Assembly: GCA_031553755.1 (NCBI GenBank)
Contig: JAVBKZ010000008.1
Span: forward strand, 59,907 to 123,906
Length of the DNA: 64,000 nt
Direction of reading: 5' to 3'
Origin: JAIRVZ01 sp031553755
GTDB lineage: Bacteria > Bacteroidota > Bacteroidia > Bacteroidales > Azobacteroidaceae
The translations under genes and the position numbers were made by a program. The notes under the pieces are model-generated. The model worked only from the letters and a program-made list of their open reading frames with translations. It was not told the origin of the DNA and ran no database searches. Of this stretch, positions 18,979-28,893 are shown in pieces. The first letter of the stretch is position 1. Each line of letters starts with the position of its first letter.

Positions 18979-20233
18979 GAAATATATTTTTTCCGATTAT
19001 ATAATTTAGATTTTCAATGCTTAACAGTACATTTTTTTCTACTTCGTAAAGTTGTATGCAAGTCTCTTTGTATGTTTCGTAGTAGTCGATAAATTCGAGC
19101 ATACTGATATTGCGACGTTCAAAATTCTCGGTAACGCCAATTATCAACTGATTAAAGTCTTTTTCTATCGAATCGTCGAATTTTTGATACAACAACAGCG
19201 ATTCTTCCACTTGTTTGTAAATCGCATGAAGTTCATTTGTCGCTTTATTTTGATGGTTTTCATAAAGGCTTTTACTTTGATTCAACTGAGCCTGAGCCGT
19301 TTTTATATTGCCTTGATTGCGGTTAAATACAGGTAAATCAATAGACAGTCCGATAGCAAAATAATTGTGGATGAAATTACCGTCCTTGTCCCATATCCCT
19401 TTTACATTCAAATTAGGAACACGCATGGACTTTTGCAAACGTAGGTTAGCATCGGCAGAACGGACTCCAGTTTCAACTATTTTAAGGTCAGGACGATTTT
19501 GAATTTCGTTCAACAGCGTTGAAAAAGGCATTTCCTGAAACGAAAAATGTTGCAGGGTTGGAATATCCAACACCGGACGGATGGTGGTTTCTGCCGGATG
19601 ATTGAGCAAAAGATTCAACTCTTTTTGAACGGTTGTTTGTTCTTTCAGCAGATTTGTTTTTTCGTTTTGGAGGGAAAACAGCAACGCTTTCAACCGCGAC
19701 TTTTCGATATGCGAGATATTGCCCTTTTCGTATTGTTTTTCATACACATCAACCAAATGCTGCAAATTGCTGATTTCTTTGTCGTAAATGGATATTGATT
19801 TTTGAAAATAGAACAGTTCGACAAAATTAGTCCGCAGGGCGTTTCTTAATTCCCTCAAGGTTTCTTCCAGTTGATACGCGGCCATTTCGGCGTTTCTTTT
19901 TTCCAGGTCAATCCGTTTTCCACGTTTTCCGGCCAAATAAATCACTTGTTCGATTTCTATCGCCGTTTCGCCTTCCGAAGATAAGTCGAAATACTTTCCG
20001 TTCCGGCTGTTGTAAATGTTTTGCTCAAAACTAATGTTCGGATTATCAAATAATCGGGCTTGCATTACCTGTGCCTTCGCTGCATCGATATTGTATCGTT
20101 CTGCCAAAAGTAGCAGATTCTTGTTGAGAAAACGTGTTTCGGCATCTTGTAAGGTTATCGATACGGTTTGAGCAAATGTGAAGGATATATTTGCTAAAAA
20201 ACATACAATCAATAAACGGATTTTTTGCACCAT
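18965..20233 (-). CDS. TolC-family outer-membrane efflux channel (CzcC/CusC-like)
   Basis: 422 residues with a signal peptide ending SFTFAQ (about 1-22). Two internally repeated helical halves are typical of TolC proteins: LQDAETRFLNKNLLLLAERYNIDAAKAQ opens the first, and LLNEIQNRPDLKIVETGVRSADANLRLQ the second. It is the first gene of the efflux operon (channel, adaptor, pump) and carries the promoter. Confidence 0.93.
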   Translation of the reverse strand: MVQKIRLLIVCFLANISFTFAQTVSITLQDAETRFLNKNLLLLAERYNIDAAKAQVMQARLFDNPNISFEQNIYNSRNGKYFDLSSEGETAIEIEQVIYLAGKRGKRIDLEKRNAEMAAYQLEETLRELRNALRTNFVELFYFQKSISIYDKEISNLQHLVDVYEKQYEKGNISHIEKSRLKALLFSLQNEKTNLLKEQTTVQKELNLLLNHPAETTIRPVLDIPTLQHFSFQEMPFSTLLNEIQNRPDLKIVETGVRSADANLRLQKSMRVPNLNVKGIWDKDGNFIHNYFAIGLSIDLPVFNRNQGNIKTAQAQLNQSKSLYENHQNKATNELHAIYKQVEESLLLYQKFDDSIEKDFNQLIIGVTENFERRNISMLEFIDYYETYKETCIQLYEVEKNVLLSIENLNYIIGKNIFHVIQ

Positions 20234-20256
20234 GGTTTGTTTTATTTTTCAAGCTG

Positions 20257-20264
20257 CAAAAATA
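20257..20264 (-). promoter_or_regulatory. -7 box of the RND efflux operon
   Basis: Reads TATTTTTG on the minus strand, 23 bases upstream of the channel gene start; exact TAnnTTTG match, no clear -33. Confidence 0.5.
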
Positions 20265-20493
20265 GAATGCCGAAATTAGAAGGGAATTAAGACGGGATTA
20301 GAATTAAATTAAAATGAATTAGATTTATAAAGATTAACAATCTAGAGATTCAAAATCTTCAACCAAATTGTTTATGAAATATTTGCTAAATTTGTAGGTT
20401 TTATATAAATATGTACATTGTATGTTTTATGAATATAACTTTCAATCATACAGTTATGTTATTATATAAACAGAACCATTATATTTTTAGACA

Positions 20494-21564
20494 ATGAAAT
20501 TATTACATAAATGGACTATCTCTTTGCCTTTGTTGGCATGCTTACTTTTCTTTTCAGGTTGGATTTACGATAGTGTTTTTTTTCAAGTCTTAGCAGGTAT
20601 TCTCCTCATTGGCTCGGTGATGTCTGCTGTTCATCATTCAGAAATTATTGCTCATAGAGTTGGAGAACCTTATGGAACCATAATTTTGGCTGTAGCCATC
20701 ACAGTTATTGAGGTGTCTGTCATTGTTTCTCTGATGATTTCAGGTGGTAATGAAGCAATATCTTTGGCTCGAGATACCGTTTATGCCGCTACAATGCTTA
20801 TCTTAAATGGGATTGTCGGTTTGTGCCTTTTCATTGGTGGAATTAAACATCACGAACAAACATTTTCAAAGCATTCAGTGACAATAGCCTTAGTATCACT
20901 AGTCTCTATCATATCATTTACGTTAATACTTCCTACATTTACCAAAAGCATCGCCGGACCCTATTATTCCCCAGCACAGCTGTTTTTTGTTTCTATTGCT
21001 TGTCTTCTAATTTATACTGCATTTATTTTTGCTCAAACGATTCGACACCGAGAGTACTTCCTTGCAAAAGATCAAGACATAAAAGATCTAACTACCCCTC
21101 TTGTAACGAACCGTTCTCTTATCACGAGTATAATTTTTCTTTTAGTAAGTTTGACAATTGTAGTTTTACTTGCTAAAACCTTGTCTCCCGGTATCGAAAA
21201 AATAATTGTCAGCTATAATCTCCCAAAAACTTTGGTTGGAATTATAATAGCTTCTATCATATTGCTTCCGGAAGGAACTGCTGCCATAATTGCAGCAAAA
21301 AACAATAAGTTACAAACAAGTCTTAATTTGGCTTTAGGTTCCGCATTGGCAAGCATCGGGCTGACAATTCCAACTGTTTCAATTGTTTGCCATATTTATA
21401 ATATCCAAATTATTCTTGGACTTGATTATCTTTCGATCATATTATTGATGCTTTCTGTCTTAACTGTCATGTTATCACTTAATAGTGGACGAAGTAATGT
21501 TGTGTATGGAACCATATTACTTATAAACTTAATGGCATTTATTTATCTGGTTGTTTATCCATAG
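20494..21564 (+). CDS. chaA: ChaA-type calcium/proton (cation) antiporter
   Basis: 356 residues, about 11 membrane helices, in the CaCA exchanger superfamily. Two internally related halves carry the ion-binding acidic motifs: EPYGTIILAVAITVIEVSVI in the first and IIASIILLPEGTAAIIAAKNN in the second. ChaA exports Na+/Ca2+/K+ in exchange for protons, especially at high pH. It stands alone on the + strand, divergent from the efflux operon. Confidence 0.9.
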   Translation: MKLLHKWTISLPLLACLLFFSGWIYDSVFFQVLAGILLIGSVMSAVHHSEIIAHRVGEPYGTIILAVAITVIEVSVIVSLMISGGNEAISLARDTVYAATMLILNGIVGLCLFIGGIKHHEQTFSKHSVTIALVSLVSIISFTLILPTFTKSIAGPYYSPAQLFFVSIACLLIYTAFIFAQTIRHREYFLAKDQDIKDLTTPLVTNRSLITSIIFLLVSLTIVVLLAKTLSPGIEKIIVSYNLPKTLVGIIIASIILLPEGTAAIIAAKNNKLQTSLNLALGSALASIGLTIPTVSIVCHIYNIQIILGLDYLSIILLMLSVLTVMLSLNSGRSNVVYGTILLINLMAFIYLVVYP

Positions 21565-21632
21565 CAACTCATGTCCTGTTTAATGAACTTATTTAACTGG
21601 TTGTATTATTTTTTGTAACTTTAAAAAGTTAC

Positions 21633-21667
21633 TGACATGCTGTTGTCAAATACGTACAGTATCTTTA
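21633..21667 (+). promoter_or_regulatory. Second copy of the VOC-WYL-type promoter/operator
   Basis: TGACATGCTGTTGTCA (21633-21648) then AATACGTA and TATCTTTA (21660-21667), followed by CATTGTAAT. It matches the 9691-9725 block nearly base for base, with extra upstream identity around TTTAAAAA. Two distant loci with one operator imply control by one regulator, most simply the WYL protein at 10185. Confidence 0.7.
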
Positions 21668-21692
21668 CATTGTAATTAAAAAAAATAGACTT

Positions 21693-22166
21693 ATGAAAAT
21701 TATCAGTACTGAGATTAAGAATCTCGAACCAATTAAAACAGTTGCTATCTCACACATCGGAGATTATTCAGGCATTGGATCCGCATTTGAAAAATTAGCC
21801 GCATGGGCAGGAATGAATAACCTTTGGGCAGCTTCTCCCAAAATGGCTGGCGTTTACCACGACGACCCGATACAAGTACCGACCGAAAAACTACGCTCGG
21901 ACGCATGTTTGGAAAACCTATCGGGAATCGAACCCGGCGAAGGAATGCAGCATTACACCATAAGCGGCGGTAAATATTTTGTGATGCAGGTAGAAGTTAC
22001 CATGTCTGAATATGGCGAAGCATGGCAAAAAGCAGATGCTGCTATTAACGAAAAGGGATATGAATATGACGAACGCGACCATTATGAATTATACGTAAGT
22101 TGTGCGGGCGACACCCAAGACCCCAATGCTGCTTGGATTGTAGATATTTGTATTCCGGTGAAATAA
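21693..22166 (+). CDS. GyrI-like small-molecule binding protein
   Basis: 157 residues with the GyrI/SbmC fold: VAISHIGDYSGIGSAFEKLAAWAG at the N-terminus, SDACLENLSG in the middle and ISGGKYFVMQVEVTMSEYGEAWQ toward the end, finishing with YELYVSC...WIVDICIPVK. GyrI-like domains bind hydrophobic or drug-like ligands, and some hydrolyse toxins or protect gyrase. It is a single gene whose promoter copies that of the VOC-WYL operon, so a stress or xenobiotic response shared by both loci is plausible. Confidence 0.88.
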   Translation: MKIISTEIKNLEPIKTVAISHIGDYSGIGSAFEKLAAWAGMNNLWAASPKMAGVYHDDPIQVPTEKLRSDACLENLSGIEPGEGMQHYTISGGKYFVMQVEVTMSEYGEAWQKADAAINEKGYEYDERDHYELYVSCAGDTQDPNAAWIVDICIPVK

Positions 22167-22266
22167 CGTCATTTTGACTTTATCTTCAATATTTTTTCAA
22201 AGGGCTGTACAATAACAATAGGTACGGCCCTGATTGTTATTGAAATTATTTTCTGATTTTATAGTA

Positions 22267-22297
22267 TTGAGAAAATCAAGAAAATCATTTACTTTTG
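22267..22297 (+). promoter_or_regulatory. Promoter of the OPT transporter gene
   Basis: TTG (22267-22269), 20-base spacer, TACTTTTG (22290-22297): both Bacteroidota elements are present at proper spacing, 51 bases upstream of the start codon. Confidence 0.65.
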
Positions 22298-22348
22298 TCG
22301 GGTTAAAGTTAATTGACAAGTTAGATTTCATAAAAACAATAATACAAC

Positions 22349-24340
22349 ATGGAAAACAAAGAAGAAGTAAAAGGATTACCCGAAAATGCTTATCGAGAAT
22401 TAAAACCCGGAGAAGAATATATTCCGTTGATGTCTCCTTTCAAAAAATATCCGGAAGTGACCGCTTGGTCTGTCATTTGGGGCTTATTAATGGCTGTATT
22501 ATTTTCCGCCGCCGCCGCTTATTTAGGCTTGAAAGTCGGTCAGGTTTTTGAAGCAGCTATCCCCATCGCTATTATTGCCGTGGGACTGTCGGCGTCTTTC
22601 AAACGTAAAAACGCTTTGGGAGAAAATATTATTATCCAATCCATCGGCGCGAGTTCCGGAGTTATTGTAGCCGGAGCCATTTTTACACTTCCGGCTTTGT
22701 ATATATTACAAGCTAAATATCCGGAATTAACAGTTAATTTTTGGCAGGTATTTTTAAGTTCTTTATTAGGAGGAATATTGGGAATTTTATTTTTGATACC
22801 TTTCCGTAAATACTTTGTTGCAGATATGCACGGAAAATTTCCTTTTCCGGAAGCTACGGCAACAACTCAAGTACTTGTTTCGGGAGAAAAGGGCGGAAAT
22901 CAAGCCAAACCACTGATATTAGCCGGATTAATCGGAGGATTATACGACTTTTGCGCCGCGACTTTCGGTTGGTGGAACGAAACTATAACTACCCGTATGG
23001 CTGACGCGGGAGCTACTTTAGCCGAGAAGTTCAAAGTTGTTTTCAAAATCAACACAGGAGCCGCGGTACTCGGATTAGGATATATTGTAGGATTAAAATA
23101 TTCCACTATTATATGTGCGGGGTCTTTCCTTGTATGGCTGATTATCATACCATTAATGTCCGGACTTTTTGGAGATCAGGTACTTAACCAATGGAATCCG
23201 TCTATTTTGATGGCTGTAGGAGATATGCCGGCTGAAATGATTTTTAAAGAATATGCCCGATCTATCGGTATCGGAGGTATCGCTATGGCGGGAATTATTG
23301 GTATAATAAAATCGTGGGGAATTATCAAAGGCGCTATTGGATTGGCATCGAAAGAATTCAAGAACAAAGGAACCGGTAAAAATGAATCTATCCTTAGGAC
23401 ACAACGCGATTTACCGATGAAATTCATCACTATAGCAAGTATAACCACTTTGTTTTTAATTCTTATATTTTTCTATTTTGGAGTGGTACACAATTTGTTT
23501 TACGCTCTCATCGGATTATTTCTTGTAACGTTTATCGCGTTTTTGTTTACGACTGTCGCCGCCAACGCTATCGCTATAGTAGGAACAAATCCGGTTTCGG
23601 GAATGACTTTGATGACTTTGATTTTGGCTTCGGTTGTTTTGGTTGCTGTTGGTTTGAAAGGTACTCCGGGAATGCTTGCCGCTTTGATAATGGGAGGAGT
23701 TGTTTGTACCGCGCTTTCAATGGCCGGAGGATTTATTACCGACCTGAAAATCGGTTATTGGTTAGGAACTACACCAGCGAAACAAGAAGCGTGGAAATTT
23801 TTAGGAACAATTGTCTCCGCGGCTACTGTGGGCGGAGTTATCATGATATTAAACAAAACTTACGGATTTACAAGCAACGAATTAGCGGCTCCTCAAGCTA
23901 ACGCGATGGCTGCCGTAATCGAACCTTTGATGTCGGGAACAAGCGCGCCCTGGTTACTTTATGGGATAGGAGCTATACTTGCTTTGATATTAACATTTTT
24001 AAAAATTCCGGCATTAGCTTTTGCTTTAGGAATGTTTATTCCATTGGAATTAAATACACCTTTGATGATTGGAGGAGCTATCGCTTGGTATGTGAGCACA
24101 CGTTCGAAAGACAAAGATTTAAATACTGCCCGATTGGAAAAAGGTACTTTATTGGCATCCGGATTTATCGCCGGAGGTGCGTTGATGGGAGTTGTTTCGG
24201 CAGCTATACGCTTTGGCGGATTTAATTTCATCAACGAAAGATGGCTTTCAAATTCCCTGTCGGAAGTAGTTGCCCTTCCTGTTTATATTTTATTGATTGG
24301 ATATCTCATTTGGGATAGTATGAGAGCTAAAAAAGCTTGA
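22349..24340 (+). CDS. OPT family oligopeptide transporter
   Basis: 663 residues with about 14-16 membrane helices. It has the N-terminal family block EVTAWSVIWGLLMAVLFSAA followed by YLGLKVGQVFEAAIPIAI, then FPFPEATATTQVLVSGEKGG and NPVSGMTLMTLI. OPT proteins import peptides or metal-chelate complexes using the proton gradient. A strong hairpin terminator follows immediately. Confidence 0.94.
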   Translation: MENKEEVKGLPENAYRELKPGEEYIPLMSPFKKYPEVTAWSVIWGLLMAVLFSAAAAYLGLKVGQVFEAAIPIAIIAVGLSASFKRKNALGENIIIQSIGASSGVIVAGAIFTLPALYILQAKYPELTVNFWQVFLSSLLGGILGILFLIPFRKYFVADMHGKFPFPEATATTQVLVSGEKGGNQAKPLILAGLIGGLYDFCAATFGWWNETITTRMADAGATLAEKFKVVFKINTGAAVLGLGYIVGLKYSTIICAGSFLVWLIIIPLMSGLFGDQVLNQWNPSILMAVGDMPAEMIFKEYARSIGIGGIAMAGIIGIIKSWGIIKGAIGLASKEFKNKGTGKNESILRTQRDLPMKFITIASITTLFLILIFFYFGVVHNLFYALIGLFLVTFIAFLFTTVAANAIAIVGTNPVSGMTLMTLILASVVLVAVGLKGTPGMLAALIMGGVVCTALSMAGGFITDLKIGYWLGTTPAKQEAWKFLGTIVSAATVGGVIMILNKTYGFTSNELAAPQANAMAAVIEPLMSGTSAPWLLYGIGAILALILTFLKIPALAFALGMFIPLELNTPLMIGGAIAWYVSTRSKDKDLNTARLEKGTLLASGFIAGGALMGVVSAAIRFGGFNFINERWLSNSLSEVVALPVYILLIGYLIWDSMRAKKA

Positions 24341-24361
24341 TAATAATTAAATTGCCAATAG

Positions 24362-24398
24362 AAAAGCCAACTAATTATTGCGAATTAGTTGGCTTTTT
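24362..24398 (+). terminator. Intrinsic terminator after the OPT gene
   Basis: Perfect stem AAAAGCCAACTAATT / AATTAGTTGGCTTTT around a 6-base loop, ending in a T run. The flanking A and T runs let it work in both directions, so it may also end the galM transcript. Confidence 0.85.
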
Positions 24399-24419
24399 CA
24401 TTATTCACTATCGAAATTC

Positions 24420-25550
24420 TTACTTCGTATAAAATTTATATATACAAGTTTGCGTATATGTTTCTCCCGGATTCAAACGGGTTGAAGGAAAATTAGGATG
24501 GTTTGGACTGTCCGGAAATTTTTGTGTTTCCAACGCCAAAGCTTCCCTGTAATTTTGCATTTTACCATATTTTCCTACCGTTTTTCCATTGAAAAAATTT
24601 CCACTGTAGAACTGAATTCCAGGTTGATCGGAATATACTTCCATCACACGTCCGCATACAGGTTCGTATAATGTCGCGATAAGTTCTGTCTGGTCGGGTG
24701 TTTTTTTATCAACAACCCAATTGTGGTCGTATCCGGCTCCGTTTTTTAACTGAGGATCTTCGACATTGATTCTATCCCCGATTACCGTTGGATTTCTGAA
24801 ATCAAAAGGTGTATTTTCTACAGGAAGGATTTCTCCTGTCGGAATCAATACGCTATCAACCGGAGTAATTCCACTTGCATTCAATGTTAAGACATGATCC
24901 AATATCGTACCGTTTCCTTCTCCTTTCAAATTAAATAAACCGTGATGCGACAAATTTATAACCGTAGGTTTATCTGTCGTCGCGTCATAAGTTATTTTAA
25001 ATTCATTTTCGGGAGTCAAAGTATAAGTCATATTGAAAGTTACTGTACCCGGAAATCCTTCTTCTCCATCGGGAGACACATAAGACATCTTGATTTCATT
25101 TTTTGTAACATTATCAACAGTCCACACTACCCTATCCAAGCCTTTTAATCCGCCATGAAGCGTTTGTCCATTGTTATTTATAGGCAATTGATATGTTACA
25201 CTATCCAATGTAAATTGTCCTTTAGCGATGCGGTTGGCATAACGACCGACTACCGGACCAAGGAAACGTTCTCCCGCGTTGTCTACATAGCGTTGAATGT
25301 TTTCAAAACCTAATACAATGTCTTCGTATTTTCCATTTTTATCAGGAGTGAATAGAGTAATAACCCTACCTCCATAATTAGTTACTTGCATATAAACACC
25401 CTTACCCGATTCAAGGGTATATAACGCGACATCTTTTCCATCAATTGTTGTGGAAAAATTTTTAGCATCCAGCAACACCGGACTTTCTTTTTTCGGTGCG
25501 CACGCAAATAAAAGGCATACAGCCAATAAAAGCATTGAAATTTTTTTCAT
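24420..25550 (-). CDS. galM: Aldose 1-epimerase lipoprotein (GalM family)
   Basis: 376 residues. A lipoprotein signal ends LLFACAPKK (Cys about 16), so the enzyme is anchored outside the cytoplasm. Mutarotase residues sit in NNNGQTLHGGLKGLDRVVW (catalytic His), NLSHHGLFNLKGEG (second His) and ALETQKFPDSPNHPNFPS (catalytic Glu region). It interconverts alpha and beta anomers of galactose or glucose; surface or periplasmic copies are common in Bacteroidota sugar use. It is followed on the same strand by nothing and preceded by the sulfatase. Confidence 0.92.
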   Translation of the reverse strand: MKKISMLLLAVCLLFACAPKKESPVLLDAKNFSTTIDGKDVALYTLESGKGVYMQVTNYGGRVITLFTPDKNGKYEDIVLGFENIQRYVDNAGERFLGPVVGRYANRIAKGQFTLDSVTYQLPINNNGQTLHGGLKGLDRVVWTVDNVTKNEIKMSYVSPDGEEGFPGTVTFNMTYTLTPENEFKITYDATTDKPTVINLSHHGLFNLKGEGNGTILDHVLTLNASGITPVDSVLIPTGEILPVENTPFDFRNPTVIGDRINVEDPQLKNGAGYDHNWVVDKKTPDQTELIATLYEPVCGRVMEVYSDQPGIQFYSGNFFNGKTVGKYGKMQNYREALALETQKFPDSPNHPNFPSTRLNPGETYTQTCIYKFYTK

Positions 25551-25607
25551 GAAATAAAATAATTAGGATTATAAAATTTAATTAACTTATATTTTTACGT
25601 TTTCTAT

Positions 25608-26984
25608 TTAATTCTTAAACTCCACATCCATCTCGGTTCCTTTGTCTCCTTGTTTAACCATCCATTTTTCAAGTTCTTTTTTCATTTCGGATATCCTTTT
25701 GGCATATTGTTTTTGTTCTGCCAGGTTGTTGAGTTCCCATGGATCGTTTTTCAAATCATAAAATTCAATCGCGGGACGATTGACAAAACGATTGACTAAA
25801 AATTTGGCTTGTTCGTTTTCATTCGCGCTTTCCAACCAATTCGCCCACACTTGTTTACGGTTCTTTATGTCCATCATGTGTTTTTCAAAATATTGGGCAT
25901 CAGGGGTGAGATTAACAATTAGTTTATATTGTTTATCCTGAATGCTTCTTATCGGATACGCGTTTCCTTCAGGTATGTTATTGTGAATGCCATACGACCA
26001 CTTACGAATTTCCTTTTTATTTCCATAAAGCACTTGTAAACAACTTTTTCCGTCTATTTCTTTGATAGGATTACCTCCGGCGAATTCAATCATCGTAGGT
26101 AAAATATCTTCATATTGCACTAATGCATCGTTGGTTGTACCTGCCTTAATTTTATCCGGATAACGAGCGATAAACGCGCTGTTTTGTCCATAACGATAAC
26201 TTGTCCATTTTCCAAAAGGCATCTGGGGACCTTGTTCTCCTAAAAATATAACAAGTGTATTGTCTAATTTTCCTGTTTTTTCCAATACATCTAATACAGA
26301 ACCAACTTCGTTGTCCAATGATTGGATTTCAGCCAAATATTTACAGAATAATTCCCTTGTTTCCTTATTATCAACACAATTTGGAGGTAAAATAATTTTA
26401 TCCGGATCAAAATTTCTAGCATTTCCCCATGTCCATGGAACATGCGGATGAATGCTGCATACATACAAGCAAAACGGTCGATTGTTTCTTGTTATAAATT
26501 CTTCAATTCCATCTGTCGTATAATTAGCTTTATCCGACACACAATTGGTTTCGAAACCGGGAATTTCTTCAAACTGATATACCGACAGCGGTTGTGTATG
26601 TTGTTTTCCTGTTCTTCCAACCCGATATCCAACTTCCGGCAAATAAGTTGTTACACTTTTAATATTAGAATAAGAGTCTTTGTGATTTTGATAAGAACCA
26701 TGTTTGGCCGGATATAAACCGGTATATAATGACGCGCGGATAGGTACACTCATAGTGGCGGACGCGTAATTGTTAGTCAAACGCACACCTTCATCAGCAA
26801 GTCTGTCTATATTTTTTGTTTTCAGGTTTTTACCTCCGTAACAACTTAATTCGCAAGTTCCTAAATCATCAGCCATAATTACGACAACATTCGGACGTTC
26901 CTGGGATTGTTTTTGAGGAGTTCCTGAAAAGACGACTAATGGTATTCCTGATAGTAATGTGGGTAAATAATTTCGTTTTCGCAT
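25608..26984 (-). CDS. S-type sulfatase
   Basis: 458 residues with an N-terminal signal-like segment. The alkaline-phosphatase-like fold is clear: NVVVIMADDLGTCELSCYG (metal acids D39/D40) and the sulfatase signature SVPIRASLYTG with S79 in place of cysteine. Serine-type sulfatases need the radical-SAM anSME to turn the serine into formylglycine; none is seen in this window. GKQHTQ and HPHVPW add active-site residues. The substrate is unknown; glycan or mucin desulfation is usual for the phylum. It is 57 bases upstream of the aldose epimerase, so the two may be co-expressed. Confidence 0.92.
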   Translation of the reverse strand: MRKRNYLPTLLSGIPLVVFSGTPQKQSQERPNVVVIMADDLGTCELSCYGGKNLKTKNIDRLADEGVRLTNNYASATMSVPIRASLYTGLYPAKHGSYQNHKDSYSNIKSVTTYLPEVGYRVGRTGKQHTQPLSVYQFEEIPGFETNCVSDKANYTTDGIEEFITRNNRPFCLYVCSIHPHVPWTWGNARNFDPDKIILPPNCVDNKETRELFCKYLAEIQSLDNEVGSVLDVLEKTGKLDNTLVIFLGEQGPQMPFGKWTSYRYGQNSAFIARYPDKIKAGTTNDALVQYEDILPTMIEFAGGNPIKEIDGKSCLQVLYGNKKEIRKWSYGIHNNIPEGNAYPIRSIQDKQYKLIVNLTPDAQYFEKHMMDIKNRKQVWANWLESANENEQAKFLVNRFVNRPAIEFYDLKNDPWELNNLAEQKQYAKRISEMKKELEKWMVKQGDKGTEMDVEFKN

Positions 26985-27018
26985 ATAATTTGATTGCTGA
27001 AAGTTTATTAGATTTTTG

Positions 27019-27026
27019 CAAAGTTA
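27019..27026 (-). promoter_or_regulatory. -7 box of the sulfatase gene
   Basis: Reads TAACTTTG on the minus strand, 34 bases upstream of the start; exact TAnnTTTG match. Confidence 0.5.
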
Positions 27027-27123
27027 TAGAATTTGTTTAGTCTCGCAAATATTGATTTTAACTAAATGATAATTTGACGGTTTTCTTCCCGGCTACAATT
27101 CAATTATTTAATAAAAATTTAAC

Positions 27124-27131
27124 TACATTTG
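27124..27131 (+). promoter_or_regulatory. -7 box of the MscS gene
   Basis: TACATTTG, an exact TAnnTTTG match 42 bases upstream of the start codon. Confidence 0.5.
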
Positions 27132-27173
27132 CAAAACCTGTACCTTAGTTTATAATAAAATAAAGTTTTTGTT

Positions 27174-28829
27174 ATGTATCGTTGTTTTGTTTTTCATATA
27201 TTATTGATTGTTGCTTGTTTTATAAATATTCAAGCTATTTTTAGTCAAACAGATACGATTTCAATCGAAAAAATTGCTGTTCAAAACTCTCTCAAAAACG
27301 CTCCTGTAATCCCCTTCCAAGACACTTTGTTTTATATCAACACGAATATGGGTTCTTTTTCCGCCGAAGAACGGGCAACATCCATTTCTAATAAGATACG
27401 TAAAGTATCCGAAGAAAACAGCTTTCACCATGATTCCGTTTTAGTTGTCGTTTCAGGGAATATAATGGAAATCGTTTTCCGAAATATTGTCATCATGAGT
27501 ATTACTCCGGCCGATGCTTACGCTAAAGGGGAAAGCCAACTTGGATTAGCCAACAATTACAAAAAAATCATAGGAAAAGCAATCGTTGAACACGAAAAAA
27601 GTACCGATTGGATGTATATTCTGATTCAGGTCGCTTTAGTCGTTTTAGTTATTTTAATTATGTTTTTCCTTATAAAGTTGCTCAATATTCAGTTTAAAAA
27701 AATTTCGACAAAAATAGAAGAACAAAAAGGCAAAAAGATTAAACCGATCAAATTAAAATCTTACAATTTGCTGGATGAAGAAAAATCGACCAAAGTAATA
27801 TTATTTGTTTTTAAAATAATTCGTTATTTGGCAATCGGTATTTTATTGTATCTGGCGATTCCTATCATATTCAGTATTTTTCCATATACGAGAGATTTTG
27901 CTGACAAATTATTCGGATACATATTAAATCCTGTACAAAAAATTTTAAAGGGTATTATCGGATATATTCCCAATCTAATTACCATCATTGTCATCATTTT
28001 CGCATTTCATTATCTTATTAAGGGTTTGCGTTATCTTGCCGAAGAAATTGATAAAGAACATCTTACTATCAAAGGATTTTATCCCGACTGGGCATTTCCT
28101 TCGTTCAACATTATCAAAACATTGTTGTATGCATTCATGTTTATAATAATTTTTCCATATTTACCGGGATCAGATTCCGATGTTTTCAAAGGCGTATCTG
28201 TATTTTTAGGAATTATTTTTTCACTCGGTTCAACATCGATTATCAGCAATATAGTATCGGGATTAGTGCTTACATACATGCGTCCTTTCAGGGTTGGCGA
28301 TAGGATCAAGATTGGAGATCTTGTAGGAAACGTTATTGAAAAAACACCTTTTGTTACACGTGTCCGGACTCCGAAAAACGAAGAAGTAACAGTTCCTAAT
28401 TCCAACATCATGTCGGCCGAAACTTTCAACTATTCACATTCGGCAAGGGTTCACGGATTGATTTTACATACTGAAGTAACCATCGGTTATGATGCTCCAT
28501 GGCGACAAGTTCATCAGCTATTGACGGAAGCAGCGGCACGTACATCCGATGTAATGAAAGAACCTAAACCATTTGTTTTACAAACTGCATTGAACGATTT
28601 TTATGTCGAGTATCAAATAAATATTTATATCGAAGACGCTGATAAAACCGCGTTTATCTATTCGGAATTGAATCAACACATTCAAGATACTTTTAATGAA
28701 GGAGGCGTAGAAATCATGTCGCCTCATTACAATGCTCACAGGGATGGTAATCAAACAACTATTCCGGAAAATTATCTTCCCGGTAATTATCAAACTCCAT
28801 CATTCAACATAAAAGTAACAAATACTTAA
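27174..28829 (+). CDS. Mechanosensitive ion channel, MscS family
   Basis: 551 residues: a signal sequence (about 1-25), a periplasmic region, several membrane helices from about 145, then the MscS core. The pore-lining and beta domain are recognisable as GVSVFLGIIFSLGSTSIISNIVSGLVLTYMRPFRVGDRIKIGDLVG, cut here by eye at about residues 340-385, followed by VPNSNIMS. The C-terminal alpha/beta domain ends near 520. MscS-type channels release solutes on osmotic downshock. Single gene; a weak hairpin follows. Confidence 0.9.
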   Translation: MYRCFVFHILLIVACFINIQAIFSQTDTISIEKIAVQNSLKNAPVIPFQDTLFYINTNMGSFSAEERATSISNKIRKVSEENSFHHDSVLVVVSGNIMEIVFRNIVIMSITPADAYAKGESQLGLANNYKKIIGKAIVEHEKSTDWMYILIQVALVVLVILIMFFLIKLLNIQFKKISTKIEEQKGKKIKPIKLKSYNLLDEEKSTKVILFVFKIIRYLAIGILLYLAIPIIFSIFPYTRDFADKLFGYILNPVQKILKGIIGYIPNLITIIVIIFAFHYLIKGLRYLAEEIDKEHLTIKGFYPDWAFPSFNIIKTLLYAFMFIIIFPYLPGSDSDVFKGVSVFLGIIFSLGSTSIISNIVSGLVLTYMRPFRVGDRIKIGDLVGNVIEKTPFVTRVRTPKNEEVTVPNSNIMSAETFNYSHSARVHGLILHTEVTIGYDAPWRQVHQLLTEAAARTSDVMKEPKPFVLQTALNDFYVEYQINIYIEDADKTAFIYSELNQHIQDTFNEGGVEIMSPHYNAHRDGNQTTIPENYLPGNYQTPSFNIKVTNT

Positions 28830-28838
28830 AAAGACAAA

Positions 28839-28866
28839 GGGTGTGCCGAATAAATCAAACACACCC
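28839..28866 (+). terminator. Hairpin between convergent mscS-like and glgP genes
   Basis: GGGTGTG pairs with CACACCC over a 14-base loop, between two convergent stop codons. The T run is weak; likely a bidirectional terminator. Confidence 0.5.
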
Positions 28867-28893
28867 TCATAATTATCATTGAAATGTTTTATT

